From Mycobacterium sp. (lineage in GTDB: Bacteria; Actinomycetota; Actinomycetes; Mycobacteriales; Mycobacteriaceae): a stretch of 10,841 nucleotides of DNA. A program made the position numbers and the translations under genes. Positions 1 through 5,180 of this stretch are shown here, one piece after another. Within the stretch, counting starts at the first letter, position 1. Each line of letters opens with the position of its first letter. Location of the stretch: positions 1 to 10,841 of the forward strand of contig JAHFVB010000112.1 in NCBI GenBank assembly GCA_023264755.1, in the 5' to 3' direction. Under the pieces are notes generated by a model. It did no database searches. It was not told where the DNA came from and saw only the letters and a program-made list of their open reading frames with translations.

Positions 1-1083
1 GGCGCGGCGGCGCGGGTGGCGCTGGACATCGCCACCCGGTATGCGTTGGAGCGCAGGCAGTTCGAGGCACCGGGCGCCGATGCCGAGGTGCTGATCATGG
101 ACTATCTGGTGCATCAGCGTCGCCTGTTCCCGCTCATCGCGAAGTCCTACGCCCTTCAGTTCGCCCAGAACGAGCTGGTGGCCAAGTGTCACGAGCTCCA
201 AACGTCGGACGACCCGGACGCCGAGGAGCAACGCGAACTCGAATCGCGCGCCGCGGGACTGAAGGCCGCCAATACCTGGCACGCCACGCGCGCCATCCAG
301 GAAGCGCGCGAGGCGTGCGGCGGCGCAGGGTATCTCGCGGAGAATCGGCTCATCGCGCTCAAGGCCGACACCGACGTCTTCACGACGTTCGAGGGCGACA
401 ACCACGTGCTGACCCAGCTGGTGGCCAAGGAACTGCTCACCGCCTACGCCGACGACGTCAAGGGCATGAGCCCGGCGCAGTGGGTGCGCTTCGCGGCCAA
501 CTTCGCCGGCGAGCGGGTGCTCAAGCGGACTGCCGCGCAGACGATCATGCAGACGATCGTCGACTCACGTCAGGACAACGAGGAAGAGGGCTCGCTGTTC
601 AACCGCGGCACCCAGGTCAAGATGTTCGAGGACCGCGAGGAGTACCTGATCGCGTCGGTGGCGCGCCGGCTCCAGGGCAAGTCCAAGGAGATGTCGGCGT
701 TCGACGCCTTCAACGCCGTTCAGGACCACGTGCTGCACGCGGCGACGGCACACATCGACCGCATCGTGCTCGAGGCGTTCGTCGCCGGAATCGACACCTG
801 CGAGGACGAGGAGGCTCGGGAAGTCCTCGGTCTGGTGTGCGACCTCTACGCGCTGTCGGTCATCGAGGACGACAAGTCGTGGTTCGTCGAACACCGCTTC
901 CTGTCCACCGAGCGTTCCAAGGCCGTGACTCGAGGAATCAACGACCGGTGCCGCAAGCTGCGCCCGCACGCCCAGCTGTTGGTGGATGGGTTCGGGATTC
1001 CGGAGCAGCTGCGGTATGCCGAGATGCTGCACCCCGAGCACATCCCCGACGCCGACGAACACGAGGAGCAGAATGCCCAGTAG
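1..1083 (+). CDS. Acyl-CoA oxidase/dehydrogenase family protein, C-terminal part (5' end outside window)
   Basis: The frame is open from base 1 to the TAG at 1081-1083 and gives 360 residues; the N-terminal part lies to the left of the window. Enzymes of this family are FAD-dependent and form the 2,3-double bond of acyl-CoA, the first step of beta-oxidation; oxidases pass electrons to oxygen, dehydrogenases to ETF. Visible are the CGGAGY segment (codons 106-111 of the fragment) and TTFEGDN, whose Glu (codon at 391-393) matches the catalytic base in the acyl-CoA oxidase motif (FEGEN/YEGDN type). After it comes a roughly 220-residue C-terminal helical domain ending with an LVDGFGIP motif, as in ACOX-type proteins and longer than the C-terminus of short acyl-CoA dehydrogenases. 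A full family member is about 600-660 residues. Oxidase versus dehydrogenase chemistry cannot be decided from this part. The GTG at 16 is an internal Val, not a start. The convergent tRNA gene begins 10 bp past the stop. Confidence 0.85.
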   Translation, partial: GAAARVALDIATRYALERRQFEAPGADAEVLIMDYLVHQRRLFPLIAKSYALQFAQNELVAKCHELQTSDDPDAEEQRELESRAAGLKAANTWHATRAIQEAREACGGAGYLAENRLIALKADTDVFTTFEGDNHVLTQLVAKELLTAYADDVKGMSPAQWVRFAANFAGERVLKRTAAQTIMQTIVDSRQDNEEEGSLFNRGTQVKMFEDREEYLIASVARRLQGKSKEMSAFDAFNAVQDHVLHAATAHIDRIVLEAFVAGIDTCEDEEAREVLGLVCDLYALSVIEDDKSWFVEHRFLSTERSKAVTRGINDRCRKLRPHAQLLVDGFGIPEQLRYAEMLHPEHIPDADEHEEQNAQ

Positions 1084-1093
1084 TGCGTTCGTG

Positions 1094-1169
1094 TGGCTCC
1101 CCCGCGTGGACTCGAACCACGAACCGTCCGATTAACAGTCGGAAGCTCTGCCAATTGAGCTACAGGGGA
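1094..1169 (-). tRNA. tRNA-Asn (anticodon GTT)
   Basis: The minus strand folds into a complete cloverleaf. The acceptor arm pairs TCCCCTG with CGGGGGA (one T-G pair). The D arm contains AGCTCAATTGG. The 7-nt anticodon loop CTGTTAA lies between TCCGA and TCGGA, with the anticodon GTT at 1136-1134. The T loop TTCGAGT is closed by GTGG/CCAC. The discriminator base is G (1097) and the CCA end is encoded at 1096-1094, so the body without CCA is 1097-1169. It reads AAC/AAU codons. The gene points toward the 3' end of the acyl-CoA gene. I recall a tRNA-Asn near the dnaG locus in M. tuberculosis too, which fits the synteny. Confidence 0.97.
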
Positions 1170-1176
1170 CTAACAC

Positions 1177-1200
1177 CGGTTCGAGCCGCAACGCGAACCG
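1177..1200 (-). other. Inverted repeat in the 5' leader of tRNA-Asn
   Basis: CGGTTCG at 1177-1183 and CGAACCG at 1194-1200 are perfect complements separated by 10 nt. The hairpin lies 7 bp upstream of the mature tRNA 5' end and would sit at the very start of the primary transcript if the predicted -10 at 1213-1208 is used. It could guide 5' processing by RNase P or another RNase, or protect the precursor. The pairing is seen; the role is inference. Confidence 0.45.
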
Positions 1201-1207
1201 AGGGATG

Positions 1208-1213
1208 ACTCTA
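1208..1213 (-). promoter_or_regulatory. Predicted -10 box of tRNA-Asn promoter
   Basis: TAGAGT on the minus strand fits the mycobacterial SigA consensus TANNNT. Transcription would start near 1201, giving a leader of about 32 nt before the tRNA. No good -35 hexamer is visible, which is common in mycobacteria. The box shares its TA with a plus-strand TANNNT (1212-1217). Confidence 0.4.
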
Positions 1214-1217
1214 GCGT
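1212..1217 (+). promoter_or_regulatory. Possible -10 box for the 77-residue gene
   Basis: TAGCGT fits TANNNT and overlaps the opposite -10 box by two bases. A start near 1224 would give a 5' UTR of about 100 nt before the GTG at 1324. The rest of the 1170-1323 spacer is a GC-rich stretch in which I see no other element. Weak evidence: a six-base match only. Confidence 0.25.
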
Positions 1218-1311
1218 ACGTGGGGCCGAACGTGGAATTCGATTCCGGGTCCCCGCCCCGCGGCGCGCACCCAGCCGAGTGAGGCAGGATGGACGCAATG
1301 CACCGTCATGT

Positions 1312-1318
1312 GGGAGGG
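1312..1318 (+). promoter_or_regulatory. Ribosome binding site that fixes the start at 1324
   Basis: GGGAGGG ends 5 nt before the GTG at 1324. The upstream in-frame GTG at 1279 lacks such a site and would place this purine run inside the coding region. Confidence 0.7.
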
Positions 1319-1323
1319 CTCCT

Positions 1324-1557
1324 GTGATCCGATTCGCAGCCACGCTGGCCGTCGGTTACGTCTTGGGCGCAAAGGCGGGCCGTCGTCGATACGAGCAGCT
1401 CGCAGGCACCTACCGGGCCATCACCGAAAGTCCCAGGACCAAGGCCGTCCTGGATGCGGGACGCCGCAAGCTCGCCGACCGGGTATCCCCCGATCCGACG
1501 ATGGTGACGCTGACGCCCATCGACGCCAAGACCGTGCTGGAGCCCGAAAGGGGCTGA
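1324..1557 (+). CDS. Small conserved hypothetical protein (Rv2342-like position)
   Basis: The gene encodes 77 residues from the GTG at 1324, chosen over the in-frame GTG at 1279 because of the strong ribosome site just before it and because the hydrophobic/Gly start (MIRFAATLAVGYVLGAKAGR) then forms the N-terminus. A short N-terminal hydrophobic segment (about residues 4-16) is followed by a basic, tyrosine-containing stretch (GRRRYEQL, 19-26). The remainder is charged and probably helical (27-52) with a polar tail. The GYVLGAKAGRxRY pattern recurs in small actinobacterial proteins of unknown function and suggests a protein anchored to or lying along the inner membrane face. By position between the tRNA-Asn/acyl-CoA side and dnaG it corresponds to the place of Rv2342 in M. 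tuberculosis (recalled synteny, not tested). No function can be given. Its stop lies 6 bp from the convergent stop of the next gene. Confidence 0.75.
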   Translation: MIRFAATLAVGYVLGAKAGRRRYEQLAGTYRAITESPRTKAVLDAGRRKLADRVSPDPTMVTLTPIDAKTVLEPERG

Positions 1558-1563
1558 ACACCG

Positions 1564-1857
1564 TCAGCCGATGGGCGTGTCCCACGTCTGACCGGGCATC
1601 AGCGGACCCGTCGAAACGCCGAACCCGCTGCTGGTGCTCGGCCCGTAGATCCCACCTGGGGACGAGCCGACGATCGGCTGCCCATTCGAGTAGCTCACGC
1701 ACTGCGGGTCCGAGCCGTTGATGGTGAACTGCGACAGGCACTTCGGGGCGGCGCCGGACACCGTGTCGACGCTGGTCAACGCGATGGCGACGGGCGTGGC
1801 CACGGCGGCGACGGCCAACGCGCCCGCGGCGACGAACCGGTGTGCTCGGATGGTCAT
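1564..1857 (-). CDS. Small exported protein with two cysteines, DUF7155-like
   Basis: The gene encodes 97 residues from the ATG at 1857. An ATG 12 bp upstream (1869) is less likely because its own bases form the Shine-Dalgarno GGAGG (1867-1863), 5 nt before 1857. The N-terminus is a typical Sec signal: basic start (MTIRAHR), hydrophobic Ala/Val run (residues 8-28) and a small-residue cleavage zone near SGAA (34-37). The mature part has about 60 residues, with Cys40 and Cys53 that can form a disulfide in the oxidising cell envelope. A Gly/Pro/Ser-rich tail (GQPIVGSSPGGIYGP, 59-73) follows. This layout fits the small secreted mycobacterial family that I recall as DUF7155; no function is known to me. 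It lies downstream of dnaG on the same strand, but the dnaG hairpin and a separate -10 box suggest its own transcription. Confidence 0.8.
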   Translation of the reverse strand: MTIRAHRFVAAGALAVAAVATPVAIALTSVDTVSGAAPKCLSQFTINGSDPQCVSYSNGQPIVGSSPGGIYGPSTSSGFGVSTGPLMPGQTWDTPIG

Positions 1858-1862
1858 GAAAG

Positions 1863-1867
1863 CCTCC
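1863..1867 (-). promoter_or_regulatory. Ribosome binding site of the small exported protein
   Basis: GGAGG on the minus strand is followed by 5 nt and the ATG at 1857. It decides the start against the ATG at 1869, which overlaps it. Confidence 0.7.
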
Positions 1868-1896
1868 ACGGCGAATGAGAAGTCGACAGCGCATTC

Positions 1897-1902
1897 ACCA
1901 TA
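1897..1902 (-). promoter_or_regulatory. Possible -10 box of the small exported protein
   Basis: TATGGT fits TANNNT. A start near 1890 gives a leader of about 33 nt that includes the GGAGG site. The -35 zone would fall inside the dnaG terminator hairpin, and no clear -35 hexamer is seen. Confidence 0.4.
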
Positions 1903-1907
1903 GCGCG

Positions 1908-1929
1908 CTGACTGCGCTCACGCAGTCAG
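1908..1929 (-). terminator. Hairpin at the end of dnaG, probable terminator
   Basis: CTGACTGCG and CGCAGTCAG form a perfect 9-bp stem around a 4-nt loop (TGAG on the transcribed strand). The dnaG stop codon TGA is in the loop and the last three codons (Leu-Thr-Ala) form the 5' arm. There is no U-run after it, as is frequent for mycobacterial intrinsic terminators. Because no other gene is cotranscribed immediately after, I call it the end of the dgt-dnaG unit. It could instead be an mRNA 3'-end stabiliser. Confidence 0.6.
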
Positions 1930-3810
1930 GTCGTCGCCGCTGGCCTGCTGCAGCAGACTGTGCCGGTACGTCTCCATCGCGACGAGGTCGCCGAACAGCG
2001 CGTTGTAGTCATCGACGTGCTCGACCGGTGACATGCGTTGCAGCTTGGACTTCATCTCGGCGATCTGCCGGCCCACCCAGACTTCCTGCAGTCGGGCCAG
2101 CACGCCGCCGATGTAGCGGGGCAGCCGCTCGTCGTCCTCGACCTTGATGGCCTCGACCCCCAGCTCGCCGACCATGCCGCCGACTTCGGCCGTCGGCGCC
2201 TGTGCGCGGACGGCCTCGATCCACTCCCCGCCCGACAGTCCGGCCGACATGCCACCGGCCGCCGCGATGGCGGCGCGCACCGCCGCATACGCGGGATGGG
2301 TGAAGCTCTCCACGGTCAGCGTGTCGAAGACCGGACCGGCGATGGCGGGGTATTGCAGCGCAGACTTCAACGCTTCGCGCTGCGGCCACAGCGTCGGGTC
2401 GCGCGGGTCCGGACGATTGATGACCGGCGCCCCGGCCGCGGGTCGGCGCGGTTCGCGCCGCGGGGCGGCCCCACCGGGCTTGGCCGTCTCACGCACCCTG
2501 GCGATGACTTGGGCGACGTCCGCCCAGCCGACCCAGCCGGCCAACTGCCGGGCGTATTCGTCACGCAGCGTCGGATCCTTGATCTTGGCCACCATCGGCA
2601 CGCAACGGCGCAGCCCCGACACCCGACCCTCGGCGCTGTCCAGATCGTGATCGGCCAGCGCCGTACGAATCGCGAACTCGAACAACGGGGTTCGGCGCGC
2701 CACCAGGTCACGCAACGCCGCGTCACCCGACTTCAGGCGCAGGTCGCAGGGATCCATGCCATCGTCGGCCACCGCGACGAACGATTGGCCGGCGAGATTC
2801 TGTTCGCCCTCGAAGGCCTTCACCGCCGCGGCCCGACCCGCCGCGTCACCGTCGAAAACGTAGATCAACTCACCGCGAAAGAAGTTGTCGTCCCTCATGA
2901 GCCGTCGCAACATCGACAGGTGCTCGTCGCCGAACGCGGTGCCACACGAGGCGACCGCGGTGGTCACCCCGGCTAGGTGCATGGCCATCACGTCGGTGTA
3001 GCCCTCGACCACGACGGCCTGGTGGCCCTTGGCGATGTCGCGCTTGGCCAGGTCCAATCCGAAGAGCACGTTCGACTTCTTGTACAGCACCGTCTCCGGA
3101 GTGTTGACGTACTTGGCTTGCATCTGGTCGTCGTCGAACAGCCGGCGGGCACCAAACCCGATGACGTCACCGGTGGACACCCGAATGGGCCACAGCAGGC
3201 GTCGGTGGAAACGGTCCATCGGCCCGCGCTTGCCCTCCCGCGACAACCCCGCCGCCTCGAGCTCCTTGAACTCGAAACCCTTGCGCAACAGGTGTTTCGT
3301 CAGCGTGTCCCAGCCCGAGGGGGCGAACCCACAACCGAACAGCTTGGCGGCCTCGGCGTCGAAGTTTCGTTCCACCAGATACTGGCGGGCCGGCGCGGCC
3401 TCGTCCGACTGCAGCGCGGTGGCGTAGAACTCCTGGGCCGCGGCGTTGGCGGCGACCAGCCGACTGCGGCTGCCGCGGTCGCGCTGGACGTTGGTCGTGG
3501 AGCCGCCGGTGTAGGTGACGGTGTAGCCGATGCGGTCGGCGAGCATCTCCACCGACTCGACGAAGTTGACGTGTTCGATCTTCTGGAGGAACGAGTAGAC
3601 GTCGCCGCCCTCGCCACAGCCGAAGCAGTGGAACTGGCCGTGGTTAGGGCGGACGTGAAACGACGGCGACTTCTCGTCGTGGAAGGGACACAGGCCCTTC
3701 AGCGAGTCCACCCCCGCCCGGCGCAACTGGACGTAGTCCCCCACGATTTCCTCGATGCGGACCCGGTCGCGGATGGCCGCGATGTCGCGATCAGGAATCC
3801 GGCCGGCCAC
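1918..3810 (-). CDS. dnaG: DNA primase DnaG
   Basis: The 630-residue protein makes the RNA primers for chromosome replication at the fork with the DnaB helicase. The N-terminal CHC2 zinc finger has ligands Cys41, His44, Cys62 and Cys65. The RNA polymerase core contains the AKYVNTPET segment (232-240) and FGAR (219-222). The TOPRIM fold follows, with Glu269 in VVEGYTD and the metal-binding Asp320 and Asp322 in VFDGD; CGTAFGDEH is at 289-297. A Pro/Arg-rich linker (about 443-475) leads to the C-terminal helicase-binding helical domain (about 475-625). Length and order are normal for actinobacterial DnaG. The start is GTG at 3810, in keeping with the family N-terminus (DRDIAAIRDRVRIEEIVGDY). It lacks a Shine-Dalgarno, lies 4 bp after the dgt stop, and has a TANNNT box exactly 6 nt upstream, so it may be translated by coupling from dgt and also as a leaderless mRNA. 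Confidence 0.98.
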   Translation of the reverse strand: MAGRIPDRDIAAIRDRVRIEEIVGDYVQLRRAGVDSLKGLCPFHDEKSPSFHVRPNHGQFHCFGCGEGGDVYSFLQKIEHVNFVESVEMLADRIGYTVTYTGGSTTNVQRDRGSRSRLVAANAAAQEFYATALQSDEAAPARQYLVERNFDAEAAKLFGCGFAPSGWDTLTKHLLRKGFEFKELEAAGLSREGKRGPMDRFHRRLLWPIRVSTGDVIGFGARRLFDDDQMQAKYVNTPETVLYKKSNVLFGLDLAKRDIAKGHQAVVVEGYTDVMAMHLAGVTTAVASCGTAFGDEHLSMLRRLMRDDNFFRGELIYVFDGDAAGRAAAVKAFEGEQNLAGQSFVAVADDGMDPCDLRLKSGDAALRDLVARRTPLFEFAIRTALADHDLDSAEGRVSGLRRCVPMVAKIKDPTLRDEYARQLAGWVGWADVAQVIARVRETAKPGGAAPRREPRRPAAGAPVINRPDPRDPTLWPQREALKSALQYPAIAGPVFDTLTVESFTHPAYAAVRAAIAAAGGMSAGLSGGEWIEAVRAQAPTAEVGGMVGELGVEAIKVEDDERLPRYIGGVLARLQEVWVGRQIAEMKSKLQRMSPVEHVDDYNALFGDLVAMETYRHSLLQQASGDDLTA

Positions 3811-3814
3811 CGAT

Positions 3815-5089
3815 TCAGTCTAGGGGTCGCGGCGAGCGCGCCTCGTGCACTCGCTCCAACCGTCCCTCCGTGTAGGAGGCCAGCTGGTCGATCACGACGC
3901 GCAGCCGGGCGCCGTCGTCCTCCGCAGCGGTGAACTCGGGGGCGAACTGCGGGTCCAGGCTGCCCGGCGCCTGACCCCACAGGGCGAGGGCGACTTCGTG
4001 GATCCGCGTCCGTTGGTCGGCTTGAATCTGCAGGTGCCCGTGGTCGGACATGATGAACAGCAGCGCCAACGTCTTGAGCACCGCGACCTCCGCGCGCACC
4101 AGCGTCGGTACCGCCAGCTCGGCGCCGAAGCGCGACAACGGCCCGGCGCCTGCGACGGTCCTGGTCTCGGTGATCGCCGCGTTGGCGAATCGGCCGACGA
4201 GCTCGCTGGTCAGCCGTTTGAGTGCCACTGAGGCGGCCAGGGTGCCGTCGTACTTGCCCACCGCCACCACGACCGGCATCTCCGACAACCGCGCCGCGGC
4301 TGCCAACAGGTCGTCGGTCGTCAGCGCGGGAAACGCGTCGGCGCCCAGCCGGGCCAGCGAGTTGGCCGTGTCCGCGTCGCCGAGCAGCCGCAGGTCGATG
4401 CGTCCGGTGATGACCCCGTCCTCGACGTCGTGCACCGAGTACGCCACGTCATCCGCCCAGTCCATCACCTGTGCCTCCAGGCTGGGGCGCTCGGCGGGTG
4501 CTCCCTCCCGCACCCAGGCGGCCGCAGGGGCGTCATCGTCGTAGAAGCCGAACTTCTTGCGCTCCCCGACCCGCGCCCACGGGTACTTGGTCACCGCGTC
4601 CAACGCCGCCCTGGTCAAGTTCAGCCCGACGCTACGCCCCTGCCCGTCAAGCACTTTGGGCTCCAGCCGGGTGAGGATGCGGAAGTTCTGGGCATTGCCC
4701 TCGAAGCCGCCGAAGGGTTTGGCGATCTCGTCGAGCGCTCGTTCCCCGTTGTGCCCGTACGGCGGGTGACCGATGTCGTGGGCCAGCCCGGCGAGGTCGA
4801 CCAGGTCGGGGTCGCAGCCCAGGCCGATCGCCATGCCGCGGCCGATCTGGGCGACTTCGAGCGAGTGCGTGAGCCGGGTGCGCGGCGTTTCGTTCTGGCG
4901 CGGGCCGACGACCTGAGTCTTGTCGGCCAACCGGCGGAACGCCGCACTGTGCAGCACTCGGGCCCGGTCGCGGGCGAAGTCGGTGCGGTGCTCGGGGCCG
5001 GCGCCTGGCAGCGCCGCACCCTTGGGCGCCTCGGCCACCAGTCGCTGGCGGTCGAAGTCGTCGTAGAGGTCGTTGCGCGAAGTGGTCAC
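3815..5089 (-). CDS. dgt: Deoxyguanosinetriphosphate triphosphohydrolase-like protein (HD domain)
   Basis: The protein hydrolyses dNTPs (classically dGTP) to nucleoside and triphosphate and helps set dNTP pools. The HD-superfamily metal site is intact: numbered from the GTG at 5089, His75 ([13 protein letters not shown]), His104-Asp105 and His108 in [15 protein letters not shown], and the later Asp in [11 protein letters not shown] (213-214). [26 protein letters not shown] near the N-terminus is typical of the type I dGTPase family. The length is 424 residues. An in-frame GTG at 5110 would add seven residues; I prefer 5089 because [13 protein letters not shown] then matches the usual start of mycobacterial relatives, but neither start has a well-placed Shine-Dalgarno (GGAGAG abuts 5110 directly), so this is open. 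The stop lies 4 bp before dnaG, which points to cotranscription and a shared link to replication. Confidence 0.93.
   Translation of the reverse strand: MTTSRNDLYDDFDRQRLVAEAPKGAALPGAGPEHRTDFARDRARVLHSAAFRRLADKTQVVGPRQNETPRTRLTHSLEVAQIGRGMAIGLGCDPDLVDLAGLAHDIGHPPYGHNGERALDEIAKPFGGFEGNAQNFRILTRLEPKVLDGQGRSVGLNLTRAALDAVTKYPWARVGERKKFGFYDDDAPAAAWVREGAPAERPSLEAQVMDWADDVAYSVHDVEDGVITGRIDLRLLGDADTANSLARLGADAFPALTTDDLLAAAARLSEMPVVVAVGKYDGTLAASVALKRLTSELVGRFANAAITETRTVAGAGPLSRFGAELAVPTLVRAEVAVLKTLALLFIMSDHGHLQIQADQRTRIHEVALALWGQAPGSLDPQFAPEFTAAEDDGARLRVVIDQLASYTEGRLERVHEARSPRPLD
3817..3822 (-). promoter_or_regulatory. Predicted leaderless promoter -10 box of dnaG
   Basis: TAGACT (TANNNT) is followed by exactly 6 nt and then the GTG start at 3810, the spacing at which transcription begins at the first base of the start codon. 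The box overlaps the last codons and stop of dgt. No Shine-Dalgarno precedes dnaG, which fits a leaderless start. The prediction rests on a short motif and its geometry. Confidence 0.45.
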
Positions 5090-5168
5090 TGGCGCACAGT
5101 CTGCCAGCACCTCTCCGAGCGGTTTCGAGCATCAAGCCGGGACGGCTCCGACGAGGCAATCCAGTCAT

Positions 5169-5174
5169 TAGATT
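5169..5174 (+). promoter_or_regulatory. Predicted leaderless promoter -10 box of the TPM-domain gene
   Basis: TAGATT (TANNNT) ends 6 nt before the ATG at 5181, so transcription would begin at the A of the start codon. No Shine-Dalgarno is present in the bases before the ATG. The divergent spacer to dgt (5090-5180) also holds a small palindrome, AGCCG-GGA-CGGCT at 5135-5147, of unknown meaning. I see no convincing -10 box for dgt. Confidence 0.5.
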
Positions 5175-5180
5175 GAGCCC

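Noticed and set aside
1279..1323. Upstream GTG start for the 77-residue gene
   Set aside because: A strong GGGAGGG site lies within this extension, 5 nt before the GTG at 1324.
2038..3933. Two long plus-strand frames (312 and 318 residues) opposite dnaG
   Set aside because: They are shadows of dnaG, with compositionally biased translation and no motif, against an intact primase on the other strand.
5135..5147. Small palindrome AGCCG-GGA-CGGCT between dgt and the TPM gene as a regulator site
   Set aside because: Five-bp arms in sequence of this GC content are expected by chance, and it does not line up with the predicted promoter.
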